Positions 8,221 through 16,425 of a DNA stretch of 64,000 nucleotides are shown piece by piece (position 1 is the stretch's first letter; each line of letters begins with the position of its first letter). A program made the translations under genes and the position numbers. Below the pieces are notes generated by a model. The model did no database searches. It saw only the letters and a list, made by a program, of their open reading frames with translations, and was not told the origin of the DNA. The stretch comes from Sulfuricaulis limicola (lineage in GTDB: Bacteria > Pseudomonadota > Gammaproteobacteria > Acidiferrobacterales > Sulfurifustaceae). The stretch is from the NCBI RefSeq assembly GCF_002355735.1, contig NZ_AP014879.1:2511501-2575500 (forward strand). Direction: 5' to 3'.

Positions 8221-10143
8221 ATGGCAGAAGGAACATTTGGAAATCCGCAGGTCGTTGAGGAAGAAGTCGACATCCTCATCATCGGCGGCGGCATGGCCGC
8301 TTGCGGCGCCGCGTATGAAATCGGACGTTGGACCGAGGCCGCCAAGGCCAAGGGTCACAACATCAAGGTGAAGCTCGTGGACAAGGCCGCGCTCGACCGC
8401 TCCGGCGCCGTGGCGCAGGGTCTGTCCGCCATCAACACCTATTGCGGCGAGAACGATCCGGCCGACTACGTGCGTTACGTGCGTAACGACCTGATGGGCA
8501 TCATCCGCGAAGACCTGGTGTACGACGTCGGCCGTCACGTGGACGACTCGGTGCATCACTTCGAGGAATGGGGCCTGCCGGTGTGGAAACAGCCGGGCGA
8601 CGAAGGCAAGCCGCTGACCGCAGGCGGCAAGCCGGTGCGTTCGGGCAAGTGGCAGATCATGATCAACGGCGAATCCTACAAATGGATCGTCGCCGAAGCC
8701 GCGAAGAAGGCCCTCGGGATGGAAAACATCCAGGAGCGCATCTTCATCGTGCGCCTGGTCAACGACAAGAACGACCCGAACCGCGTGGCCGGTGCCGCCG
8801 GTTTCTCGGTGCGCGAGAACAAGCTCTTCATCTACAAGTTCAAGGCCTGCCTGCTGGTGTGCGGCGGCGCGGTGAACGTGTTCCGTCCCCGCTCCGTCGG
8901 TGAAGGCACGGGCCGCGCCTGGTACCCGGTGTGGAACGCCGGTTCGACCTACTCGATGGCGGCCGAGGCCGGTGCCGAGCTGACCATGATGGAAAACCGT
9001 TTCGTGCCGGCCCGCTTCAAGGACGGCTACGGTCCGGTGGGCGCCTGGTTCCTGCTGTTCAAGGCCAAGGTGATGAACGGCGCGGGCGAGGACTACAACG
9101 CCCTGCGCGGCAGCATCATCAAGGACGAGAAGCGCTTCGGCAAATACGGCATGGGCATTCCGGGCACCTGCCTGCGTAACCACATCATGCTGCAGGAAAT
9201 GCGCGATGGCCGCGGCCCGATCATGATGGACACGCCGACCGCCCTCGCCAACCTGGCGAAGAACATGACCCCGAAGGAAGTGCAGCACCTGCTGGCGGAA
9301 GCCTGGGAAGACTTCCTCGACATGACCATCGGCCAGTGCGGCATCTGGGCCGGCGAGAACATCGAGCCGGACAAGAAGCCCTCCGAAATCATGCCGACCG
9401 AGCCGTACCTGCTGGGTTCGCATTCCGGCTGCGCCGGCATCTGGGTCTCCGGTCCGACCGACGTCGGTGCCCCGAAGGAGTGGAGCTGGGGCTATCGCTC
9501 CATGACGACCGTCAAGGGTCTGTTCACCGCCGGTGACGGCGTGGGCGCCTCCGGTCACAAGTTCTCCTCCGGTTCGCACGCCGAAGGCCGTATCGCCGCC
9601 AAGGCCATGGTCAAGTTCGTGATGGACAACAAGGACTGGAAGCCCGAAATGGGGCGCACGGTGCAGGAACTGGTGGAAGAGATCTACCGTCCGGTGAAGA
9701 CCTATCTGGAGCACAAGGACTACACCACGGCGATCGACATCAACCCGCACTACATCACGCCCAAGATGCTGCAGTTCCGTCTGCAGAAGATCATGGACGA
9801 GTATTGCGCGGGAGTGGCGACCTACTACCAGACCAACGCCAAGCTGCTCGAGATCTGTGAAGCCAAGCTGGAGATGCTGAAGGAAGACTCCCTGAAGATG
9901 CGCGCCAAGGACCTGCACGAGCTGCTGCGCGCGTGGGAGAACTACCACCGCATCCTCACCGCCGAGGCGCACATGAAACACATCCAGTTCCGTGAAGAGA
10001 CGCGTTATCCGGGCTTCTACTACCGCGCGGATTTCAACTTCATCGACGACGAAAACTGGAAGTGCTTCGTGAACTCGAAGTACGACCGCAACACGCACAA
10101 GTGGGAAATCAAGAAAGTCCCGTACGTGCAGCTGGTCAAGTAA
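8221..10143 (+). CDS. aprA: Adenylylsulfate reductase alpha subunit (flavoprotein)
   Basis: AprA (640 residues from ATG 8221) is the catalytic FAD subunit of the cytoplasmic AprBA complex, of the fumarate reductase/succinate dehydrogenase flavoprotein type. The dinucleotide-binding motif IIGGGMAACGAAYE lies near residues 20-33 and is followed by DRSGAVAQGLSAINTY, which belongs to the FAD site. GTCLRNHIMLQEMRDGRGP and HSGCAGIWVSGP are conserved active-site segments, and GDGVGASGHKFSSGSHAEGR binds FAD near the end of that domain. An upstream ATG-equivalent at 8182 adds 13 residues with no homology and is rejected. A rho-independent-type hairpin follows at once, ending the sat-aprBA unit. Confidence 0.98.
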   Translation: MAEGTFGNPQVVEEEVDILIIGGGMAACGAAYEIGRWTEAAKAKGHNIKVKLVDKAALDRSGAVAQGLSAINTYCGENDPADYVRYVRNDLMGIIREDLVYDVGRHVDDSVHHFEEWGLPVWKQPGDEGKPLTAGGKPVRSGKWQIMINGESYKWIVAEAAKKALGMENIQERIFIVRLVNDKNDPNRVAGAAGFSVRENKLFIYKFKACLLVCGGAVNVFRPRSVGEGTGRAWYPVWNAGSTYSMAAEAGAELTMMENRFVPARFKDGYGPVGAWFLLFKAKVMNGAGEDYNALRGSIIKDEKRFGKYGMGIPGTCLRNHIMLQEMRDGRGPIMMDTPTALANLAKNMTPKEVQHLLAEAWEDFLDMTIGQCGIWAGENIEPDKKPSEIMPTEPYLLGSHSGCAGIWVSGPTDVGAPKEWSWGYRSMTTVKGLFTAGDGVGASGHKFSSGSHAEGRIAAKAMVKFVMDNKDWKPEMGRTVQELVEEIYRPVKTYLEHKDYTTAIDINPHYITPKMLQFRLQKIMDEYCAGVATYYQTNAKLLEICEAKLEMLKEDSLKMRAKDLHELLRAWENYHRILTAEAHMKHIQFREETRYPGFYYRADFNFIDDENWKCFVNSKYDRNTHKWEIKKVPYVQLVK

Positions 10144-10165
10144 TCAGTCGGTAACGCAGCAAATG

Positions 10166-10200
10166 AAGGGGTCCAGGGAAACCCGGGCCCCTTTGTCTTT
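10166..10200 (+). terminator. Terminator after aprA
   Basis: An AAGGGG arm at 10166-10171 pairs with CCCCTT at 10188-10193, with further internal pairing (AGGGAAACCCGGG), and is followed by TTTGTCTTT. It lies 22 bases after the aprA stop and is the likely end of the sat-aprB-aprA transcript. Confidence 0.7.
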
Positions 10201-10258
10201 AGCGAGACAGGTTTAAAATACCGGCGGGACCCCCGCCGGCCGTATTCGAGGTGATGCC

Positions 10259-11170
10259 ATGAGCGAGAATTTCAACGACCCCACGATCAAGGATCCGCGC
10301 CCGTCGAGCCCGGTGGTCCCGATCAAGCTCGGGCTGGACGACAGCTTCCAGTTCCGCTGCCGCAAGGGCATCGCCTGCTTCAACAAGTGCTGCCAGAACA
10401 TCAACATCATGCTCACGCCCTACGACATCCTGCGGCTGAAAAACCGCCTCGGGCTGACCTCGGCGGAGTTCCTGGAGAAGCACACGGTCACGTTCGACAT
10501 GGACGCGCACGGTATCCCCGGCATCCGCATGCAGACCAAGCCCGGCACCGCCGAGTGCCAGTTCCTCACGCCCGAGGGCTGCGGCGTGTACGAAGACCGC
10601 CCGGCGGCCTGCCGCTATTACGCTCTCGGCGCCACCACCATGCGCGCCAAGGATTCAGCCGCACCGGAGGAATTCTATTTTGTGGTGAAGGAAGAGCACT
10701 GTCTCGGCCACGATGAGCCGCGCACGCTGTCCGTGCGCGAATACCGGCAGGAACAGGGCGTGGAGCAGTACGACGAGATGACCCGGGAATGGCGCGAGAT
10801 CATCCTCAAGAAGCGCTCCTCGGGGCCGACCGTGGGCGCGCCGTCGCAGAAGAGCATGGATCTGTTCTACATGGCGAGCTACGACCTCGACAATTTTCGC
10901 GTGTTCATCGCCAGCCCGTTCTTCCACGACGTCTATGACATCGAGCCGGCCTACTTTCAGAAGCTGCTGACCGAGGAGACGGAACTCCTGCAATTCGCCG
11001 CGCGCTACCTCAAGCAGGTGCTGTTCGGCGAAAACACCATCCCCGAGAAACCGGATGCGATCGAGAAGCGCCGGAAGCGCCGCGAGGAGATCATGGCGAA
11101 GCAACGCGAGCAGATGCGCCGGGACATGGAAAAGGACATGGAGAACGAGATCGACTCGCCCTCAGATTAG
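10259..11170 (+). CDS. YkgJ-family cysteine cluster protein
   Basis: This 303-residue soluble protein has an N-terminal cysteine cluster (CRKGIACFNKCC at about residues 33-44) followed by the family pattern, a hydrophobic DIxRL region, then CQFLTPEGCGVYEDRPAACRYY. This is the zinc/iron-chelating CxxCxxCC family (YkgJ, UPF0153), whose members probably bind a metal or Fe-S centre; no reaction is established. The C-terminal 60 residues are a highly charged basic/acidic helix. It follows the aprA terminator by about 60 bases, which suggests its own promoter, but the position next to aprBA is worth noting. A second shorter member is at 50744-51130. Confidence 0.8.
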   Translation: MSENFNDPTIKDPRPSSPVVPIKLGLDDSFQFRCRKGIACFNKCCQNINIMLTPYDILRLKNRLGLTSAEFLEKHTVTFDMDAHGIPGIRMQTKPGTAECQFLTPEGCGVYEDRPAACRYYALGATTMRAKDSAAPEEFYFVVKEEHCLGHDEPRTLSVREYRQEQGVEQYDEMTREWREIILKKRSSGPTVGAPSQKSMDLFYMASYDLDNFRVFIASPFFHDVYDIEPAYFQKLLTEETELLQFAARYLKQVLFGENTIPEKPDAIEKRRKRREEIMAKQREQMRRDMEKDMENEIDSPSD

Positions 11171-11355
11171 CAACTTCTCCCTTTCCCTTTACAGGAGAAG
11201 GTGGTGGCTGAGCGGCATTAACAAGGCAACCGCGGACTCGCTGTATTGCTCGGTACGCCGACACGGGATGCAAAAAACCGCGATCACCAGCGCGAAAGTG
11301 AATGGTGTCGGTCCTCAGGTTCATGGATAGACTATGATCCTGGTTGAACCATTCC

Positions 11356-12933
11356 ATGTCGCCAATAATGAAATCATTACCGCTATTCTGGCTTTCAGCC
11401 ATTATTACCAGCACTCCAGCGCAAGCATTTGATGTAGATGCGGCATTTGGCACACCTGGAACCAGCGCTAACGTCAAAATCAGCGGCCAGGTATTGGAAG
11501 AAAACAAATCTTTGCCACTCCCCGATGCCACCTTACTTGTAACTTGGCAGGCATCGACACACGGCTTCCATAGCACGAACTACATCTGCTTACGCGCAGA
11601 TGCGACCCAGACCGACACGAATGGCCAGTTTGAAATCGAGGCCGAGGTGGACGATGTCTTTCGGCGCGGACTATTCAATCAATATCTCAATATCCATATC
11701 CATAAAGATGGCTGGATGGATGGCGTATCCGGCAACAATGAAGATGGTCGCTCATTTAGAATTGAGTCCACACAGAAACGCCTGTCTCTGCAAGCTGCGT
11801 TAAATGGCGGGGTACTTACTCTGCGGAACCTGGACTTAACCGTTGGACTGATTCCCTCCACGCTAGACGCACATGATCGAGTGCGTTACCTCTATAAGGC
11901 GTCAATTCTCCAAGTTCAGTGCGAAACGATAGGCAATACTGCCTTGATCCAGAGCTATTGGAAGGCTTTAGCCACTGAAGCCAACCGACTGGCAAAATCA
12001 AAATACGAAAAATCACTTGCAAAAAATATAAGCGCACGGGTCGACCGACCGATTATTCCCTACAAACAGGGGCAAAATGCCCAACCAATAACTTATCCCG
12101 CAATACTAAACCAGCTCGACGATGACGATCCTGATAGTCGAGATCATCAAGACAGCACGGCATTGATGAAAGCAGCGGCCAACGGCGATGCCGCTTCGGT
12201 TTTGCGCCTACTGGAGAAAGGAGCCAATCCCAACAGAACCCGCTTTGATGGAGAGAGCGCGTTGACGATCGCCATCAACGAATACGGTTACAGAAGAAAT
12301 GGACGCAAGCTGGATGGAAAAAGCCACTTGGGAGTCATCGAAGCACTTCTTCGGAATGCTGCAACCGACCCGGATATTCGTGCCCGGCGCGGGGATCGCA
12401 CCCCGCTCATGAAAGCGCTGGAGCACGGCCAACCCGACGTTGTATCGATGCTTCTTGATGCAGGCGCTGATCCCAACATAACCACAAAAGGAAAACAGTT
12501 CAGCGCGCTAAGCATTGCGACTAAAAAAGTGATGTCGGAAAAAAACTCGGCTGGAGTTCCCATGCCCTCCGCCACTGACCAGTTCAACATTCTTCTGACC
12601 AGCAAAAAGCTGGATATCAACATGCCAACAAGATATCTGGGCGAAACGGCGCTCATAGCAGCCGTTGCTTGGGGTAACGCTGAAATCACCAGGAAATTGT
12701 TGGCGGCGGGTGCCGATCCTAATGCTCGTGATTTGCGGGGCAATGTCCCACTCATTGTCGCAACAGAGGGTGCTATCGGAAATCCCACAAGCAAAAAACA
12801 TGTAGAAACCGTCAAAGTCCTGGCGAATGCAGATGGAATCCAGATAGAAGCCGCATATAAAGATAAAACTGCCTGGCAACTGGCAACTAAAGCGAATCGC
12901 CGCGACTTGTTGCAGATATTAAAGCGACAATAG
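11356..12933 (+). CDS. Exported ankyrin-repeat protein
   Basis: A signal peptide (MKSLPLFWLSAIITSTPAQA) begins at the in-frame ATG 11368; ATG 11356 and a TTG at 11344 are also possible starts, and the coordinates use 11356 (525 residues). The N-terminal about 230 residues are beta-rich and unassigned (VKISGQVLEENKSLPLPDAT looks like a carboxypeptidase-regulatory-like fold). The C-terminal half holds four to five ankyrin repeats, for example STALMKAAANGDAASVLRLL, TPLMKALEHGQPDVVSMLL and TALIAAVAWGNAEITRKLL, each ending in a GADPN-type turn. Codon use and GC are visibly lower than in neighbours, suggesting transfer. The target of the repeats is unknown. Confidence 0.8.
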   Translation: MSPIMKSLPLFWLSAIITSTPAQAFDVDAAFGTPGTSANVKISGQVLEENKSLPLPDATLLVTWQASTHGFHSTNYICLRADATQTDTNGQFEIEAEVDDVFRRGLFNQYLNIHIHKDGWMDGVSGNNEDGRSFRIESTQKRLSLQAALNGGVLTLRNLDLTVGLIPSTLDAHDRVRYLYKASILQVQCETIGNTALIQSYWKALATEANRLAKSKYEKSLAKNISARVDRPIIPYKQGQNAQPITYPAILNQLDDDDPDSRDHQDSTALMKAAANGDAASVLRLLEKGANPNRTRFDGESALTIAINEYGYRRNGRKLDGKSHLGVIEALLRNAATDPDIRARRGDRTPLMKALEHGQPDVVSMLLDAGADPNITTKGKQFSALSIATKKVMSEKNSAGVPMPSATDQFNILLTSKKLDINMPTRYLGETALIAAVAWGNAEITRKLLAAGADPNARDLRGNVPLIVATEGAIGNPTSKKHVETVKVLANADGIQIEAAYKDKTAWQLATKANRRDLLQILKRQ

Positions 12934-13037
12934 TTTGGGAATTCTCGCGTACGATGAGCCAGGCCAACATCAGTTTATTGGCGCGCGGCCAGTCTATGGA
13001 CTCGCTGGATAATTTCCTCTTTCCTGTATGCAAAAAA

Positions 13038-13063
13038 AAGACCCCGCCTTTCGGCGGGGTCTT
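13038..13063 (-). terminator. Terminator of the cold shock gene
   Basis: A perfect 11-base stem (AAGACCCCGCC / GGCGGGGTCTT) with a TTTC loop is followed, on the minus strand, by a run of T (the A-run at 13032-13039). It ends the csp transcript 32 bases after its stop codon; on the plus strand it would also act weakly on read-through from the ankyrin gene. Confidence 0.9.
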
Positions 13064-13094
13064 CACTTCAGAACCTGCTTTCGCAGAACTGAAA

Positions 13095-13298
13095 TTAGGC
13101 CGGCTGAACGTTCGCCGCCGACGGACCCTTGGGGCCGTCCTGCAGTTCGAATTTCACCTGTTGGCCTTCGGCCAGCGATTTAAAACCGCTGCCCTGGATG
13201 GCGGAGTGATGCACGAAGACATCCTTGCTGCCATCTGACGGGGTGATGAAGCCGAAGCCTTTGGCGTCGTTGAACCACTTTACTGTTCCTGTATTCAC
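13095..13298 (-). CDS. Cold shock domain protein (CspA family)
   Basis: A 67-residue single OB-fold RNA/ssDNA-binding protein with RNP1 (KGFGFI) and RNP2 (VFVHHSAI), the [10 protein letters not shown] opening and a GPSAANV ending. Cold shock proteins melt RNA structure as chaperones and antiterminators. A GAGGT ribosome site lies just upstream of ATG 13298. The gene has a strong terminator and a long upstream region without genes (13299-13884), consistent with a long structured 5' leader of the kind that regulates cspA genes, although no cold box was identified with confidence. Confidence 0.95.
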   Translation of the reverse strand: MNTGTVKWFNDAKGFGFITPSDGSKDVFVHHSAIQGSGFKSLAEGQQVKFELQDGPKGPSAANVQPA

Positions 13299-13884
13299 GA
13301 AAATACCTCTATTGGTTGAATTGCGATGTTTTGCAGTTCATTCCTGAAAGCGATCGCGGGAGTTGCTGCCGAAGAAACTGGGAGGAACTACCGAACTGTC
13401 TGCAAGAAGTGCGCTGCAACCCGGGCACTATACAGGAGTGGGGGTGAATAGCGAGGATTATTTTAGCCGCTTGGGACGGCATATTTGTCCGCGGGCGCTC
13501 TACCCCTACGGCCTTGGCGTCATTCCCTCGGGGGCGGGAATCCGGCTCTTTATCGAATCGCCTTGGCCGCGTAAACACCATGCGGTTCCCGGCATGCATC
13601 CAGGACGCGGCGACGGAGTGTCAGCAACTGCGCCCTATTTGCCGGTTTCTAAAGCTCTGCCAATGAAATTGCGCGCCAATCAATCCGTTTAATGTACGCC
13701 ATCACACAGACCCGGCCAGGTGTTTGGGCGAGGATAATCAACGTCTGATCCTTGCAAGTCAGGTGTTTTTCCGCCAAAGGCCAATCGGGTCAAGTTGTAA
13801 ACACCCTCGACAGTCTTGTTATGTAATGCGCCGTCTTTTTTTGTGAAGCGGTTTTGATTATCCATTCGATAAAGGAGTTTTTTT
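13299..13884. other. Gene-free region between csp and the first EF-hand gene
   Basis: About 590 bases without a credible gene; the open frames of 96-115 codons crossing it have no domain or codon signal. It must contain the divergent promoters of csp (leftward) and of the EF-hand gene (rightward), and probably a long csp leader. The piece CCTCGGGGGCGGGAAT at about 13527-13543 resembles one arm of the CATTCCCGC repeat family found elsewhere in the window, so part of this region may be repeat-derived. A good ribosome site (AAGGAG, 13871-13876) belongs to the EF-hand gene. Confidence 0.45.
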
Positions 13885-14142
13885 ATGAAGAAGCAACACA
13901 TCCTCGCTGCACTGACGTTGATCACAGTCTCCGGTTTGGTCTGGGCCGGAGCCGACAAGGCCACGTTCCAGAATCTGGATACGAACAATGATGGCCAAAT
14001 CACTCTTGACGAGGCGAACAAATCGTCTGAGGTCAAGGCCAGGTTTACTCAAGCCGATGCCAACAAGGACGGCAGACTCGATGCGGCAGAGTTCTCCGCA
14101 TTGGAAGCCATCCCAAAAGAATCGCCGATGGAAATCAAGTAA
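13885..14142 (+). CDS. Exported EF-hand protein, copy 1
   Basis: An 85-residue protein with a signal peptide (ILAALTLITVSGLVWA) and two consecutive EF-hand loops, DTNNDGQITLDE and DANKDGRLDAAE, each with the calcium-ligand spacing Dx[ND]xDGx[IL]xxxE. After cleavage it is a compact periplasmic Ca-binding domain. It is closely similar to the downstream gene at 14473; the two are a tandem duplication that includes their terminators. No enzyme domain is attached, so a buffer or sensor role is possible but unproven. Confidence 0.88.
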   Translation: MKKQHILAALTLITVSGLVWAGADKATFQNLDTNNDGQITLDEANKSSEVKARFTQADANKDGRLDAAEFSALEAIPKESPMEIK

Positions 14143-14175
14143 CGACGATTCCTTCTCCCGCGTGAGCGGTCTACG

Positions 14176-14214
14176 CCCCATTCTCGCTGTCGCGGGGATG
14201 GGGTTTTTCTTTTC
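14176..14214 (+). terminator. Terminator after EF-hand copy 1
   Basis: CCCCATTCTCGC pairs with GCGGGGATGGGG (with G-U pairs) around a TGTC loop and runs into TTTTTCTTTT. A related hairpin follows the second EF-hand gene. Confidence 0.82.
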
Positions 14215-14472
14215 CCCCTCATCACCAACAACACTTGCGCCCAGTGCACGCGGCAAATCAATACGATTGATGCCTTAAAAATTCACAGAATTAAGCCTGA
14301 TAAACCAAGAGAACATATGTTCGATAACCCACACTGGTAACCGCCGATCAGGATCGGCAGGCCGCCAATCGGGGCAAATGGAAACCTTTGCCGTGAGTCT
14401 GGTACTAATAGAACGCTTCATTAATTCAAGGAAGCAGTTCAAATATTTCACACGACAAAGGAGGTTACCATG
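14215..14472. other. Leader region of EF-hand copy 2
   Basis: About 260 bases without a gene. Two small hairpins are visible, CCGATCAGGATCGG (14343-14356) and GGCAAATGGAAACCTTTGCC (near 14375-14395), so the leader may be structured, but it matches no riboswitch class I know. AAAGGAGG just before the ATG is a near-perfect ribosome site for the downstream gene. Confidence 0.4.
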
Positions 14473-14727
14473 ATGAAGAAACACACACTTGCTGCATTGG
14501 GACTGATGGCGGTTTCGGGTTTGGCATGGGCCGCAGGTGGCGCGGCTTCGTTCCAGGATCTGGATACGAACCGCGACGGCCAGATCACGCTGGATGAGGC
14601 CAAGAAATCACCCGAGGTCAAGGCCAGGTTCACCCAGGCTGATGCCAACAAGGACGGCAAGCTCGATGCGGCGGAATTTTCCGCGATCGAAACCGCGCCG
14701 CAGTCCGCACCGCAACCGATGAAGTAA
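14473..14727 (+). CDS. Exported EF-hand protein, copy 2
   Basis: The paralogue of the 13885 gene: signal peptide (HTLAALGLMAVSGLAWA), two EF-hand loops DTNRDGQITLDE and DANKDGKLDAAE, and a short proline-rich tail. A tandem ATG (14470/14473) follows an AAAGGAGG ribosome site. The mature parts of both copies differ by only a few residues around the loops while the tails and leaders differ, implying selection on the Ca-binding domain after duplication. It is followed by its own terminator at 14788-14819. Confidence 0.88.
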   Translation: MKKHTLAALGLMAVSGLAWAAGGAASFQDLDTNRDGQITLDEAKKSPEVKARFTQADANKDGKLDAAEFSAIETAPQSAPQPMK

Positions 14728-14787
14728 CATCTGTATCTCCCCCTGGAAGTAACAGTCTGTATTTCCCCCTGTACGGGGGATGTGTAC

Positions 14788-14819
14788 CCCATTCCCCGCA
14801 TGCGGGGAATGGGTTTTTT
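14788..14819 (+). terminator. Terminator after EF-hand copy 2
   Basis: CCCATTCCCCGCA / TGCGGGGAATGGG is a perfect 13-base palindromic stem followed by TTTTTT. Just upstream, two short direct repeats containing CTGTATYTCCCCCTG (about 14728-14772) probably reflect local slippage. Confidence 0.9.
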
Positions 14820-14986
14820 CCTGCCCTGTTACCTTAAAAATGCGGTATCTGTGAACTAAATGGGTGACGCTGCGCGTCACTTGCTTGATCTTTGTATAGG
14901 CTTCCGCTATTTCATATAAATGTGTTGTGAATTTCGCAACGCAGCACGCCACAGGTCGCTAACCGGCGTGGACCATATGGAGAAGC

Positions 14987-15556
14987 ATGTCTTTATCCGC
15001 GTTACATTATCCCTGTCTGGCCCTTGGGCTGACCCTGGTTTCACCCTCTGTTCTGGCGGGTGATTTCAACGTCACAGTGCCCATGCATGACAAGGGATTG
15101 GCGACCTATTACGTACACGCTCAAGTCGCCGATCTTGGCGCCAGCGAATTCATGGTCGATACCGGCTCGGGCTATCTGACCATCAACGAACAAACGCTGT
15201 TTGCCCTGCAGGAGCGCAAGCAGGCTCAGTACGTGAAGGAGCTGCGCGCGATCCTGGCCAACGGCACCGAACTGATTATTCCGGTCTATGCGATCAACCA
15301 GCTGCGTATCGGCAACTGCACCATCCGCAACGTCGAGGCGGCAGTGTTCCCGGCACGTACGCGCCAGATTCTCGGCCTCTCCGCGCTCAACAAGGCCGCC
15401 CCGTTCACCTTCTCCGTTGATCCGCCCGAACTGGTGCTGAGCAACTGCGTCCAGACAGCTGATGCGCCGGTGGCGCAGCCAGTCTTGGCCGAGGCCAGCG
15501 CCACGGAACCCGCCGTTCCATCAACAAGCACAGGCGCCGCCCCGCTTCGTCCCTGA
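14987..15556 (+). CDS. Exported retropepsin-like aspartic protease
   Basis: This 189-residue protein has a signal peptide (to about residue 24) and then a clan-AA fold: the catalytic FMVDTGSGYLTI at about residue 55, a long middle with VYAINQLRIGNCTIRNVEA, and the ILGLSAL element that corresponds to the second hallmark of bacterial retropepsins. Such proteins work as dimers with one DTG per subunit, in the periplasm or attached to the envelope. The substrate is unknown. The C-terminus is a low-complexity Ala/Pro/Thr tail. A rho-independent terminator follows. Confidence 0.8.
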   Translation: MSLSALHYPCLALGLTLVSPSVLAGDFNVTVPMHDKGLATYYVHAQVADLGASEFMVDTGSGYLTINEQTLFALQERKQAQYVKELRAILANGTELIIPVYAINQLRIGNCTIRNVEAAVFPARTRQILGLSALNKAAPFTFSVDPPELVLSNCVQTADAPVAQPVLAEASATEPAVPSTSTGAAPLRP

Positions 15557-15586
15557 CGAACGTTCCGATTAACCCGGCATGAAGCC

Positions 15587-15613
15587 AAAAGCCGCCCGAT
15601 GGGCGGCTTTTTT
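15587..15613 (+). terminator. Terminator after the retropepsin gene
   Basis: AAAAGCCGCCC, a GAT loop, and GGGCGGCTTTTTT make a strong intrinsic terminator 30 bases after the stop. Confidence 0.92.
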
Positions 15614-15697
15614 GTTTCCGGCCGGCAATCTGCCTGGCAACCATTGGCTCCAAGACGGGTCATAAAGCCCACCAGCCAATTCAACAAGAGACTCCCC

Positions 15698-16321
15698 ATG
15701 CGCAAGCGATTATCGAAGTTTGTCTCCGTTCTGGCCGGGTTGACGCTGGGCGTGGCGCTGGCGGCAACGGCGGCGGAACCGGCAGCGAAGGGAAAAGCCG
15801 CGACCGCCACGGCGGTATTTGCCGGCGGCTGCTTCTGGTGCATGGAACCGCCGTTCGACGCGCTGCCGGGCGTGGTGGCGACCACCTCGGGTTATACCGG
15901 CGGACAGAAACAAAACCCGACCTACGAGCAGGTTTCGGCGGGCGACACCGGGCATGTCGAGGCCGTGCAGATCACCTACGACCCGAAGCTGATCAGTTAC
16001 GAAAAACTCCTGGAAGTATTCTGGCGCAACGTCGATCCGCTCGACAAGGGCGGACAATTCTGCGATCGCGGCAGCACCTACACCACCGCGATCTTCGTTC
16101 AGAACCAGGAGGAGCGAAAACTTGCGGAGCAGTCAAAAGCGGCGATCGATAAGAAACTCGGCAAGCCCGTCGTCACCGCCATTCGCGCGGCCGCGACCTT
16201 CTATCCTGCCGAGGAGTACCATCAGAACTATTACCAGAAAAATCCGCTGCGCTATAAATACTACCGCTACTCCTGCGGACGCGATCAGCGACTTGAGCAG
16301 CTCTGGGGCAAGAAGGAATAA
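15698..16321 (+). CDS. msrA: Periplasmic peptide-methionine (S)-S-oxide reductase
   Basis: MsrA reduces methionine-S-sulfoxide in oxidised proteins. The GCFWCMEPPFDALPGV segment holds the catalytic cysteine, and GYTGGQ, the GHVEAVQITYDP block and the FYPAEEYHQNYY ending are all present. The start ATG 15698 gives 207 residues with an Arg/Lys-rich start and hydrophobic stretch (VLAGLTLGVALAATAA), i.e. a signal peptide, so this is an exported form rather than the cytoplasmic enzyme. A cysteine in YYRYSCGRD near the end may be the resolving residue. The longer frame from 15599 runs through the upstream terminator and is rejected. Confidence 0.93.
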   Translation: MRKRLSKFVSVLAGLTLGVALAATAAEPAAKGKAATATAVFAGGCFWCMEPPFDALPGVVATTSGYTGGQKQNPTYEQVSAGDTGHVEAVQITYDPKLISYEKLLEVFWRNVDPLDKGGQFCDRGSTYTTAIFVQNQEERKLAEQSKAAIDKKLGKPVVTAIRAAATFYPAEEYHQNYYQKNPLRYKYYRYSCGRDQRLEQLWGKKE

Positions 16322-16425
16322 CGCATACAGGCCACCATCCGGAATTCACCCGAACCACCGTATCAATCGCGATTGATACCGGCTGGCGGCACAGGTAGGA
16401 TGCGGCTCCTTTTCAGGAACTGCCC

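Noticed and set aside
8152-10098. Long open frame (648 codons) on the minus strand opposite aprA
   Set aside because: It is antisense to a clear aprA. Long antisense frames are expected in high-GC genes with strong third-position bias, and the translation has no domain.
13363-13692. 109-codon open frame on the plus strand in the csp upstream region
   Set aside because: No ribosome site, no domain and poor codon pattern; it overlaps the probable csp leader.
16322-16425. Possible manganese (yybP-ykoY) riboswitch upstream of the GDT1-type gene
   Set aside because: I looked because the family is often preceded by one, but found no conserved loops of the class in this short gap.
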